From Candidatus Dojkabacteria bacterium (GTDB lineage Bacteria > Patescibacteriota > Dojkabacteria > GCA-002793355): a stretch of DNA of 18,045 nucleotides. The stretch lies in NCBI GenBank assembly GCA_027033525.1, contig JALVLD010000007.1:1-18045 (forward strand), given 5' to 3'. A model generated the notes under the pieces. It had not been told where the DNA came from and searched no databases. It saw only the letters and a list, made by a program, of their open reading frames with translations. The position numbers and the translations under genes are program-made. Shown here piece after piece: positions 7,765 to 15,380 of this stretch (the stretch's first letter is position 1; each line of letters begins with the position of its first letter).

Positions 7765-9438
7765 TCAATGCTTAGTTTTGCGTCCCCCTTTGCTAAAAGA
7801 CTTGCTGTTTTCGACAGAAATTAACGGTGGAGACACAAGATTCTTACGAGCCCACCTACCCACGACAGCATATATACGCTTTTTAGCACTAGCCAAATTG
7901 TGCTCGGAACTTAAAACGTGAGAAATTAGCCCCCTAATTTCTTGCTTAACACTATCTAACTTAACCAAAGGAACCACTCCTTTTAAAATAACTTGAAAAT
8001 TAGATGGTACGAGTCTAGTAATAAAGACTACAATGTGTCCGCCAGATGCCATAATCTCCCGATCACGAATAAGACCATCTCCAGCAGGTAACAAATCTCC
8101 CTGATAAATAATTACAGGCTTTGTTTTTATTTTCTTCTCTGCCTCTACCCCTACACTACTGAATTTAAAAATCCCACCCTCAGATGGAATTAAAATACGC
8201 CTAGCATCTATTCCTGCCTCCATTAATAACAATCTATGCTGGAATAAAAAAGAAGTGTATCCGTGGACAGGAATGTAGTATTTCGCGTCTAAAAGTAATG
8301 CCATTTGTTTTAATTCTTCCTGATAAGCATGTCCACTAACATGCACATCCATAAGCTTACTATTAACCACAGTCGCACCTGTTCTTGAAAGCTTATCCAT
8401 TAAATCTTGCACTGGTACAACATTGGTAGGAATCACAGAAGAAGATAAGATAATGGTATCCGTCTTTTTTAATTTAACGTATGCATGCTTGTTCCTCGCC
8501 ATCCTAGTAAGAGAAGCCATCTGCTCTCCTTGACTGCCGGTAGACAAAATTATAACTTGGTTATCAGGATACTTATCCACGTCTTTTATAGGGATTACCA
8601 AATTCCTGGGTAATGTTAAATATCCTATACGCATAGCTATCTTCACATTTGATTCTAAACTTCGCCCAGTGAAAGCCACCTTTTTATCCAATCTTTTAGC
8701 TATTTCTAAGATTCCAACCAGTCTAGAAACCAAAGAAGAAAACATACCAATAATAACCCGCCCCGATGCCCCTGCAATTATTTCTTCTAACACACCTACT
8801 ATACTTGTCTCTGACTTTGAATGGCCTTGTTCATAAACATTGGTCGAATCCAACAAAGCTGCTAGGATCCCTGCATCGCGCCACTTTTCAAGAACGTCTG
8901 TATCTGTAGGCCTATCGTTGATTGGGGTTGAATCAAATTTGAAGTCTCCAGTATAAACCACTTTACCATACGAAGTGTCTACTGCCACAGCAAAACACTG
9001 AGGAATACTGTGCGTAACATGAGCAAAATGCACAGAGAACTCCCTCCCAATCTTTACATTATCACCCGAAACCACACTATGGAAGGATGCTTCTTTATGC
9101 TTTTTAAATTCTTTTAGTTTTTCTTTAATAAACTCAATTGCAAACCTACTACCATAAATTGGAGGATAACCCAATAAATCTAACACGTAAGGGATCCCAC
9201 CCACATGATCCATATGGGCATGTGTTACGACGATCCCTTCAATACGCTTCTTATTTTTTATTAACCAATTAACATCAGGCAAAATACCTTGCACTCCAAA
9301 CACCCCGACATCTGGAAACCCTAAACCATAGTCTACTACTAATAGTCTGTTATTCTTCTCGATTACATAGGCATTCCTACCTATTGTATTTACCCCAGAT
9401 AAAGTAATGACCTTTATTTTATCCTTAGAGACATTCAT
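7765..9438 (-). CDS. rnj: Ribonuclease J (metallo-beta-lactamase/beta-CASP)
   Basis: RNase J is a zinc-dependent nuclease with 5'-exonuclease and endonuclease activity that drives mRNA decay and rRNA maturation. The 557 residues, a normal length, show the metal-binding motif THAHMDHVGG (72-81), the further ligand in HVTHSIPQ (140-147) and YTGDFKFD (162-169), then the beta-CASP domain and the conserved VSGHAYQEELKQM ... YYIPVHG stretch near 350-380. A C-terminal domain ends in a basic tail (GGRKTKH). The N-terminal motif is SGVNTIGRN where many homologues have GGxGEIGKN, a mild divergence. It is 11 nt downstream of the Lon-like ATPase gene and in the same operon as pnp, so two main RNA-decay nucleases are co-expressed. 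No Shine-Dalgarno precedes the ATG. Confidence 0.96.
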   Translation of the reverse strand: MNVSKDKIKVITLSGVNTIGRNAYVIEKNNRLLVVDYGLGFPDVGVFGVQGILPDVNWLIKNKKRIEGIVVTHAHMDHVGGIPYVLDLLGYPPIYGSRFAIEFIKEKLKEFKKHKEASFHSVVSGDNVKIGREFSVHFAHVTHSIPQCFAVAVDTSYGKVVYTGDFKFDSTPINDRPTDTDVLEKWRDAGILAALLDSTNVYEQGHSKSETSIVGVLEEIIAGASGRVIIGMFSSLVSRLVGILEIAKRLDKKVAFTGRSLESNVKIAMRIGYLTLPRNLVIPIKDVDKYPDNQVIILSTGSQGEQMASLTRMARNKHAYVKLKKTDTIILSSSVIPTNVVPVQDLMDKLSRTGATVVNSKLMDVHVSGHAYQEELKQMALLLDAKYYIPVHGYTSFLFQHRLLLMEAGIDARRILIPSEGGIFKFSSVGVEAEKKIKTKPVIIYQGDLLPAGDGLIRDREIMASGGHIVVFITRLVPSNFQVILKGVVPLVKLDSVKQEIRGLISHVLSSEHNLASAKKRIYAVVGRWARKNLVSPPLISVENSKSFSKGGRKTKH

Positions 9439-9449
9439 AAATAAAATTA

Positions 9450-10535
9450 CTAACTTAAGACTCCTAAATCCTCCGGTAAATACTTCTTAACATTTTCCGG
9501 AGTAATTTTAACCTGCTTTACTTTATTCACCAACATTTCGTAAGCTACACGACGTGCGATACTAGCTAAAGTACGCTCTAATTGACGTATTCCAGCATCA
9601 AACCCCATAGGCCGTACAATAAGTGGCCAAGCCTTGTCTGTAATAATTAAATTATCAGGTTTAAGCCCACTAGATTTTAACACCTTAGGTAATAAATATT
9701 CTTTACCAATTTTGATCTTTTCTTCATCCGTATAACTTGTGAAGCGAATCACTTCCAATCTATCCAATAAAGCTGTTGTTATTGTCCCTAAAGTATTAGC
9801 CGTTGTTATAAAAAATACTTTAGATAAATCAATAGGATAGTCTATGTACCTATCCACGAATGAATTATTTTGCGTGGGATCAAGGATTTCAAGTAGCGCT
9901 GCATATATATCCATCCGTAAGGATTTAATTCCACTAGCTTTATCGATTTCGTCCAACAAAATGACTGGATTCATGGTACCTGCTCTAACAAGAGCCTTTA
10001 CAATAACACCAGGTTCAGCATCAGGGTAGGTTTTAGGCTTACCTCTTAACTGTAAAATGTCTCCAAACGCCGCCATCGAAATCTTCTGAAATTTACGCCC
10101 CATGGCTCTGGCAATAGACATGGCAATAGTTGTTTTCCCTAAGCCCTGCAAACCCACAAAACATAAAACCGGCATTCTGCCAACAACAACCTTTTCACCT
10201 CTAGCCTGCTGTTGCATCATCCTTAATTTAATCATTGCAATATATGACAAGATTTTTTCTTTTACCTTGTTTAATCCATAATGTGTGCGATTTAATTCTT
10301 CTCTTACTACGTCAACATCTATTCTATCCTGACTATACTTACCCCATGGGATGCGAATAATCCAATCTATATATTTGGATATTAACTCGAATTCGCTTGA
10401 ATAACCGCCTCGCTTAGCTGAGTTATATAAACGAATTAACATTTTATATGCTTCTGCCTTTAAATCTTTAGGAACAGAAGAGTTCTCCAAACGCGTAAAA
10501 AGATCTTTAATATCTACAAACCCACTTAATTCCAT
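9450..10535 (-). CDS. Lon-like AAA+ ATPase lacking LON and protease domains
   Basis: The 361 residues align with the middle of Lon protease only. The helical segment before the ATPase is present (YIDWIIRIPWGKYS, 55-68; HYGLNKVKEKILSYIA, 85-100). The AAA+ core has Walker A GLQGLGKTT (128-136), where Lon has GPPGVGKT, a pore-loop region LRGKPKTYPDAEPG keeping the pore Tyr (170), Walker B VILLDEIDK (191-199), sensor 1 TTAN (244-247), arginine-finger region LLDRLEVIRF (256-265) and sensor 2 GIRQLER (315-321). ATP hydrolysis therefore looks intact. The protein stops just after the small alpha-domain, with no Ser-Lys protease domain, and the N-terminal LON substrate domain is absent. RNase J starts 11 nt later, so no remnant is hidden downstream. 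It may be an unfoldase or remodelling factor. Context between pnp and rnj hints at RNA-decay complexes, which is inference. Confidence 0.88.
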   Translation of the reverse strand: MELSGFVDIKDLFTRLENSSVPKDLKAEAYKMLIRLYNSAKRGGYSSEFELISKYIDWIIRIPWGKYSQDRIDVDVVREELNRTHYGLNKVKEKILSYIAMIKLRMMQQQARGEKVVVGRMPVLCFVGLQGLGKTTIAMSIARAMGRKFQKISMAAFGDILQLRGKPKTYPDAEPGVIVKALVRAGTMNPVILLDEIDKASGIKSLRMDIYAALLEILDPTQNNSFVDRYIDYPIDLSKVFFITTANTLGTITTALLDRLEVIRFTSYTDEEKIKIGKEYLLPKVLKSSGLKPDNLIITDKAWPLIVRPMGFDAGIRQLERTLASIARRVAYEMLVNKVKQVKITPENVKKYLPEDLGVLS

Positions 10536-10576
10536 ATTCTATTGTGCACTATTTCTAAGCTTAAGACAAGTACTAA

Positions 10577-12751
10577 CTACACCTGCTTAATAGATAAACG
10601 TAACCTACCTCTCTTATCTATCTCAATGATTTTGGCTTTCACCTTCTGGCCTACTTTTAGCACCGTATTAATATCTTTAATATACGTGTCTGCAATTTCA
10701 GAGATATGCACTAAGCCGGTAGTATCCGAACCGTCCAATATTTTAACTATTGCACCGAATGGCTTTAAATCTACTACTTCAACCTCATATACCTCACCAA
10801 CCTTATATTGTTTTTGAGGTGCAGAAAGTTTATTATCTAGGTCTAATGCTTCACGTATCAATTCTTTAGCTTTATCCATACTTGCTTTGTTTACTGCAGA
10901 TATTTGCACTTGTCCATCTTCTTCTATGTGGATTTCAGCCCCAGATTCTTTAATTATATCCTTAATAACTTTCCCACCAGGTCCAATTAATTTCCCAATT
11001 TCGTCAGGATCTATTTGAATAGTCTCTATTGCAGGTGCATATTTAGATAACTCCTCTCTTGGCTTGCTTATTACCTCAGCCATTTTATCTAAGATAAAAA
11101 GTCTTGCTGCCTTAGCCTTTTCTAAAGCTTCATCAAATACCTCTATGGGCAAAACCCCTCTCTTTTGATCCATCTGAATAGCAGTAATACCATTGCGTGT
11201 ACCTGCCACCTTAAAATCCATTTCTCCATAAAAATCCTCTAGCTCTTGAATATCTGTTAAAAGCTTGTAAGTTCCATTATCATTCATAATAACTCCTATA
11301 CTTATGCCAGCAACAGGTCTTTTAATTGGAACTCCTGCGTCCATTAAGGCCAGAGTGCTTCCACATACAGATGCCATTGAAGTAGAGCCGGCTGAAGCCA
11401 TAACCTCACTTACTAATCGGATGGTATATGGAAATTCATCCTTAGTCGGTAAAACTGGTAACAAAGCCTTTTCAGCTAAAGCCCCATGACCAACCTCCCT
11501 ACGACCCGGATAATACCTTATTCTACCTGGATGCCCAAAAGCATACGGGGGCGAATAGTATTCATGAATATATCGCCGCTCTTGGTCACCTGTCATTTCT
11601 TCTATTTGTAGTTGTTTTTGCAAAGAAGCTAAAGTCGCAATAGTTAAAACATGTGTATCTCCACGTTTAAAACTTCCACTACCATGGGTACGTGGCAACA
11701 AGCCAACCTCAACATACAAGTCACGCACCTGATCAAAATCTCTGCCATCAATACGCATATTATGCTTAAGAACACTTTCTCTAACATATTTCTTAAAAAG
11801 ATATTCAATAGCTTTACGCAACTGAACCTTGAATTCAGCTTCCTTGTCCTCTTCCAATTTATTTTCTTCTATATATTTTAGAGCAAATTCGGAATTTATC
11901 CGCTCTTCTATTTGTTCTATTTCTCGCACACGCTCTTCTTTAGCTGGATTTGATAAAGCAGCTTTTATCTGTTTACCATATTGAGAATCTATTGCAGCAA
12001 CTATATCTTCAGGCAGAGAAATTACAACACCTTCCTGCTTTTGCTCACCAAATTTTTTAGCAAATTCTTTTTGTGCATCAAACCATGGTTTAGCCTCGCT
12101 CATAGCTTTCCGCATAGCTTGCTTTACTACCTCTTCGGGAACTTCATTCATAACAGCATCAAACATCACAATCCCTTCGGGCTCTACGGCCAAAAACAAA
12201 TTCATCTTTTCTTGCTGCATAACATTCTCGCCGTCATTATTCCATAATGGCAAATCTTTATTATTTACATACAACTCTCCGTTAGCATCCATTGATAAAC
12301 GCATACCTGCAAGAGGGCCATTAAATTTAATACTAGAAGCCATAAGAGCAGCAACCGTAGTGTTAAAAGCTAAAACAAGAGGATCAAACTCCTGGCTATA
12401 CGATAAAACATTAACAAAAACTTGAACAGTATCTACTAAACCTTTCGGGAAACGAGGACGCACAGCACGATCTATTATTCTAGCCTTAAGTATCGCACTG
12501 TCTGCAGGATGTCCTTCACGTTTAACATAAGGGCTAGCTGCTATTTTCCCCACTGCATAAAGCCGTTCCAAGTACTCTACTTGTAAAGGGAAAAACTCTG
12601 CAGTAGGCTCACCTTCACCACGCAAAATAGAAACATTAACAGCAGTCTCACCCCACGATGCAAAAATAGAAGCATCCGAAAGTGATGTAAACTTGCGATT
12701 ATACCATGTAACTGTATGACCATTTAAATCAAAGGAATATTTATTATCCAT
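10577..12751 (-). CDS. pnp: Polyribonucleotide nucleotidyltransferase (PNPase)
   Basis: PNPase degrades RNA 3' to 5' by phosphorolysis as a ring-shaped trimer. The 724-residue product has normal length and order: a first RNase PH domain (about 10-220), a linking helical domain (about 230-310), a second RNase PH domain with RREVGHGALAEKALLP and the catalytic Asp-bearing segment ELEDFYGEMDFKVAGT, a KH domain with the GxxG loop LIGPGGKVIKDI, and a C-terminal S1 domain (GEVYEVEVVDLKPFGAIV ... GLVHISEIA) ending RLRLSIKQV. It follows rpsO, the widely conserved order. A TATAAT box 30 nt upstream suggests its own promoter in addition to read-through from rpsO. The bases before the ATG are AT-rich without a Shine-Dalgarno. 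Confidence 0.98.
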   Translation of the reverse strand: MDNKYSFDLNGHTVTWYNRKFTSLSDASIFASWGETAVNVSILRGEGEPTAEFFPLQVEYLERLYAVGKIAASPYVKREGHPADSAILKARIIDRAVRPRFPKGLVDTVQVFVNVLSYSQEFDPLVLAFNTTVAALMASSIKFNGPLAGMRLSMDANGELYVNNKDLPLWNNDGENVMQQEKMNLFLAVEPEGIVMFDAVMNEVPEEVVKQAMRKAMSEAKPWFDAQKEFAKKFGEQKQEGVVISLPEDIVAAIDSQYGKQIKAALSNPAKEERVREIEQIEERINSEFALKYIEENKLEEDKEAEFKVQLRKAIEYLFKKYVRESVLKHNMRIDGRDFDQVRDLYVEVGLLPRTHGSGSFKRGDTHVLTIATLASLQKQLQIEEMTGDQERRYIHEYYSPPYAFGHPGRIRYYPGRREVGHGALAEKALLPVLPTKDEFPYTIRLVSEVMASAGSTSMASVCGSTLALMDAGVPIKRPVAGISIGVIMNDNGTYKLLTDIQELEDFYGEMDFKVAGTRNGITAIQMDQKRGVLPIEVFDEALEKAKAARLFILDKMAEVISKPREELSKYAPAIETIQIDPDEIGKLIGPGGKVIKDIIKESGAEIHIEEDGQVQISAVNKASMDKAKELIREALDLDNKLSAPQKQYKVGEVYEVEVVDLKPFGAIVKILDGSDTTGLVHISEIADTYIKDINTVLKVGQKVKAKIIEIDKRGRLRLSIKQV

Positions 12752-12781
12752 TATTTAAATACGAACTAAATTATTGCTGAG

Positions 12782-12810
12782 ATTATATACAAACATAAAA
12801 CAAAACACAA
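12782..12810 (-). promoter_or_regulatory. Putative pnp promoter
   Basis: The minus strand carries TATAAT (12782-12787) with a weak -35 TTGTGT (12805-12810) at 17-nt spacing, all within the 87-nt gap between rpsO and pnp. Transcription would start near 12775, giving a leader of about 24 nt. The -35 matches the consensus at only half its positions. Confidence 0.45.
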
Positions 12811-12838
12811 AAATTTCGTAACCTAACTGCCGAATTAA

Positions 12839-13108
12839 CTATTTACGCAATCCAAGCTTGGCGATGAGCTTTTTATAACGCTGCTCATCTAAAGACTTTA
12901 GATAGGTAAGGAGTTTTTTTCGCCTACTAACAAGCTTGATAAATCCCCGCTTCGATGCAAAATCATGCGGATGAGCTTTAAAATGCTCTGCCAGAGCATT
13001 AATACGAAATGTTAGCAAGGCAATTTGCACCTCAGGAGAACCTGTATCTCCAGGATGCGTTGCAAACTCCTCTATGATTTTTTGTTTTTTGGCCGAGGAC
13101 AAAGCCAT
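12839..13108 (-). CDS. rpsO: 30S ribosomal protein S15
   Basis: S15 binds the central domain of 16S rRNA at a three-way junction early in 30S assembly. The 89-residue product matches the family over its whole length, with HPGDTGSPEVQIALLTFRI (18-36), the RNA-contacting HPHDFASKRGFIKLVSRRKK segment and a C-terminal LDEQRYKKLIAKLGLRK. It lies upstream of pnp, the usual arrangement. A leader of about 110 nt precedes it and could carry autoregulatory structure. Confidence 0.98.
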   Translation of the reverse strand: MALSSAKKQKIIEEFATHPGDTGSPEVQIALLTFRINALAEHFKAHPHDFASKRGFIKLVSRRKKLLTYLKSLDEQRYKKLIAKLGLRK

Positions 13109-13231
13109 CCGATTTAACCTATTTATTTTATTTAATTTTGTATTCCTAAGTCCAGCCTAATAATACTGTAGCACCCTTTTAATTTCTTAGCAAGAGTTTT
13201 AGGATACTTTTCAGGCGTGTTAGGTATTATA
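13109..13231 (-). promoter_or_regulatory. rpsO promoter -10 and long leader with a possible S15-binding fold
   Basis: TATAAT on the minus strand (13226-13231) has a weak -35 TTGTAG (13249-13254) 17 nt upstream, overlapping the stop codon of the preceding gene. The predicted start near 13219 leaves a 110-nt leader. Within it GTATCCTAA (13199-13207) can pair with TTAGGAATAC (13140-13149) with one bulged base. This stem would enclose ACTCTT/AAGGGT (13192-13197 with 13173-13178) and a short CAG/CTG stem (13166-13168 with 13153-13155), forming a three-way junction. Known S15 leaders use such folds for feedback control. The pairing was found by eye only. Confidence 0.35.
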
Positions 13232-13248
13232 TCCTATAATCTATGATG

Positions 13249-14871
13249 CTACAAGTCTAAAGTTTTCTTTATTTTATCTGCTAATCTTTCTAGCTCTTCA
13301 TCCGTATTATTTTGGAGCTCAGCTTCGCCGCTAGCCTTGTCACTATTTAAAACTGGCCCGTTATCATTGGCATCAGCGTCATTTTGTTGAGCTCTACTAA
13401 CTCCACTCCCCTCCTTATTCTCCTTTTTACCGCTAGAATCTTCTCCTTCATTTGAAGCCGCTAACTTTGAAACCAAATCGCCTAAATCTAAAGGTTCATC
13501 CGATACTTGCACATTAACTTCTGACTTAGGCTGCTCTGCCTCCTGCTTAGGCGTATCTACTGTCTGGACCTGATCAACCGAATTATCCTGTGCGCCCACT
13601 GCTGATTGCCGAACACTAGATTCTGGTTGCACCTGCACCACCACAGATTCAACATGCTTGGCCTCACTACTCTCATGCTTTTGCTCCTGTCTAAATGCAG
13701 ACGAATTATCTACTTCTGCTTGCTTGCTAGACCATACTGTGCTACCGCTGACCTTTTCTGGCTCTTTGCTATTCTCTTTAAACTTTTTTAAAGCATCATA
13801 AGCTGTTTCCTGCGTATTAAGAATAGTAGCAGGCGCTTGTGTATTACCTGTAATTTGTGTAGCTTTTATACCAGCAGACTGTAACAGTGCAATAATTTTA
13901 TTTTTCCATTCTTCTATCTGACTTGCAATGACAATTGACTCCGCAATATGAGCCTTAACCCAAAAACCTAACTCTTGCAATTGCGTTGGTAAAGCCACAG
14001 GACTAACAATACGCGTGTATAGATATTTGCCTAACTGCACCAAAGTAACAACTGGATACTGTATGGCTGTTTCCGCCAAAAATACAAAATCGGCCCACAT
14101 TGGCATAGACGGTACAAAATTTGACTCCTCAACACGCACAGTGCCTATTATAAAATCTCCTTGCCGCTGCCAGTTTGCTAGAGCCCGCACATAATCTTTA
14201 CGCCCCCAACTTAATACATCATCTACCAACGCTTCTCGCACTTTAAGTAAATCGACGGTCCCCTCTCCGGTCAAAAAGAATTCAATAAAAGCATTGTATA
14301 TGTCTAAATTTAACAATTTCTTAACATAATCGCTTAAATTCATTTGCTGGGCTTTCGCAATAATGTCTCCGAAATCGTCCAAAGACACCGTTACAAATTC
14401 TTGACGCCCGTACTCCCTTATTGCTGAAATTTTACTATAACTGACCCCAGCGAAAAGATCATCTAAATAATTAGGAAAACCAAAGCCTATAATATGCGAA
14501 TATGGAAGATTTACCCCCACAACATCTACAAGATCTTTAGGCAATATCCCCTTACTGGGGATTAAGAATAACTTTAGCTTATCCCCTACTTTATCTACCT
14601 TTACGCTTTTTATTCTGCTCGAGCCTTTTTTAATCTCAATAACAAATGGTGTGTCCTTAACTAATTTACGTTGCACTTGAATACCTTCAGCTTTTATAGC
14701 TGTTTCAAAGAAAGAGGTTGGAGTACCATACACATGAAATAATGGCTTTAACGCCTTTGCCTGTAGTTCTTTATATAGCAAAATTGCCCGTAGTATCTCA
14801 AAACTAGTAGCCTCAGCCCTCACGGTAATAAGGACGTGCTCTTTTTGCAGTATATCCGATAAAATCTGCAT
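13249..14871 (-). CDS. DHH-phosphoesterase-like protein without catalytic motif, disordered acidic tail
   Basis: I cannot name this 540-residue protein with certainty. Residues 1-50 (LSDILQKEHVLITVRAEATS, then FEILRAILLYKELQAK) look like the first strand-helix unit of NrnA/RecJ-type DHH proteins, where the catalytic D-x-D would fall at the Ala-Thr-Ser stretch. Residues 75-140 (FVIEIKKGSSRIKSVKVDKV ... KLKLFLIPSKGILPKDLV, then YSHIIGFGFPNYLDDL) match the layout of divergent DHH proteins in CPR genomes, but no DHH triad is present. Residues 150-330 are folded and helical. About 350-525 is low-complexity, rich in Gln, Glu, Ser, Asp and Asn, and surely disordered. It ends in an amphipathic helix, DEELERLADKIKKTLDL. 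In many bacteria an nrnA-type gene sits near truB/rpsO/pnp, which supports descent from a DHH enzyme. A catalytically dead scaffold is my inference. A strong promoter lies directly at its start codon. Confidence 0.6.
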   Translation of the reverse strand: MQILSDILQKEHVLITVRAEATSFEILRAILLYKELQAKALKPLFHVYGTPTSFFETAIKAEGIQVQRKLVKDTPFVIEIKKGSSRIKSVKVDKVGDKLKLFLIPSKGILPKDLVDVVGVNLPYSHIIGFGFPNYLDDLFAGVSYSKISAIREYGRQEFVTVSLDDFGDIIAKAQQMNLSDYVKKLLNLDIYNAFIEFFLTGEGTVDLLKVREALVDDVLSWGRKDYVRALANWQRQGDFIIGTVRVEESNFVPSMPMWADFVFLAETAIQYPVVTLVQLGKYLYTRIVSPVALPTQLQELGFWVKAHIAESIVIASQIEEWKNKIIALLQSAGIKATQITGNTQAPATILNTQETAYDALKKFKENSKEPEKVSGSTVWSSKQAEVDNSSAFRQEQKHESSEAKHVESVVVQVQPESSVRQSAVGAQDNSVDQVQTVDTPKQEAEQPKSEVNVQVSDEPLDLGDLVSKLAASNEGEDSSGKKENKEGSGVSRAQQNDADANDNGPVLNSDKASGEAELQNNTDEELERLADKIKKTLDL

Positions 14872-14876
14872 AACGG

Positions 14877-14904
14877 ATTATAGCATAAAACATTAGTATT
14901 TCAA
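14877..14904 (-). promoter_or_regulatory. Strong extended -10 promoter of the DHH-like gene, leaderless
   Basis: The minus strand has -35 TTGAAA (14899-14904), a 16-nt spacer and an extended -10 TGC-TATAAT (hexamer 14877-14882). The expected transcription start coincides with the ATG at 14871, as only 5 nt (CCGTT) separate the -10 from it. This predicts a leaderless mRNA and strongly supports the chosen start. Confidence 0.75.
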
Positions 14905-14928
14905 CTCCAATATACATTAAAATTTATG

Positions 14929-14934
14929 TATAAT
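14929..14934 (+). promoter_or_regulatory. -10 box for the EamA/manC/asparagine-synthase-like operon, leaderless
   Basis: A perfect TATAAT lies 5 nt (CAAAT) before the ATG at 14940, so transcription should begin at or next to the start codon. TG stands directly before the hexamer, one base off the extended -10 position, and no good -35 is seen. It mirrors the divergent promoter on the other strand. Confidence 0.55.
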
Positions 14935-14939
14935 CAAAT

Positions 14940-15362
14940 ATGTGGATATTGTTCGGTTTGCTATCTGCTTTTTTTGCTGCACTAGTTACAGTTATTGGCA
15001 AAATTGCTTTAAAATCAATCGACCCACTTTTTTTAAACACCTTACGGGCGATATTTATGACAATAGTACTACTACTTGCAACAATAATAACCAACAAAAT
15101 CGATGCCCAGGCATTCTCAAAGCTCTCTAAAATACAACTAATAGTGATTATCTTTGCAGCACTTGCAGGAGCACTATCTTGGATCTTTTATTTTATAGGT
15201 TTAAAACTCACAACTAGAACCTCTGCCCTTGCCGCCCTAGATAAAAGTAGTATTTTGCTTATCCCGCTGCTAGCATTTTTCTTTCTCCACGAACCCGTAG
15301 GTCTTAAAACAATTTTGGGAGGAATACTAATTTTTGCTGGCATAATTTTAATGAATATTTAA
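14940..15362 (+). CDS. Half-size EamA/DMT-superfamily membrane transporter
   Basis: The 140-residue protein has five predicted membrane segments (about 2-20, 28-50, 66-88, 97-115 and 121-139) and matches one EamA repeat: a Trp and Gly-rich first helix (WILFGLLSAFFAALVTVIGK), LNTLRAIFMTI in helix 2, TSALAALDKSSILLIPLLAF in helix 4, then FLHEPVGLKTILGGILIFAG, the typical E-P before the last helix. Full EamA transporters have two such repeats (about 300 residues), so this one must dimerise, as small multidrug resistance proteins do. Its substrate is unknown. It starts from a leaderless-type promoter and is followed 18 nt later by manC, possibly in one operon. Confidence 0.85.
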   Translation: MWILFGLLSAFFAALVTVIGKIALKSIDPLFLNTLRAIFMTIVLLLATIITNKIDAQAFSKLSKIQLIVIIFAALAGALSWIFYFIGLKLTTRTSALAALDKSSILLIPLLAFFFLHEPVGLKTILGGILIFAGIILMNI

Positions 15363-15380
15363 TCTATAACCATTCTTGTC

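Noticed and set aside
15365..15370. TATAAC before manC as a promoter
   Set aside because: It is an imperfect match with no -35, and the gene is 18 nt after the EamA gene and likely cotranscribed.
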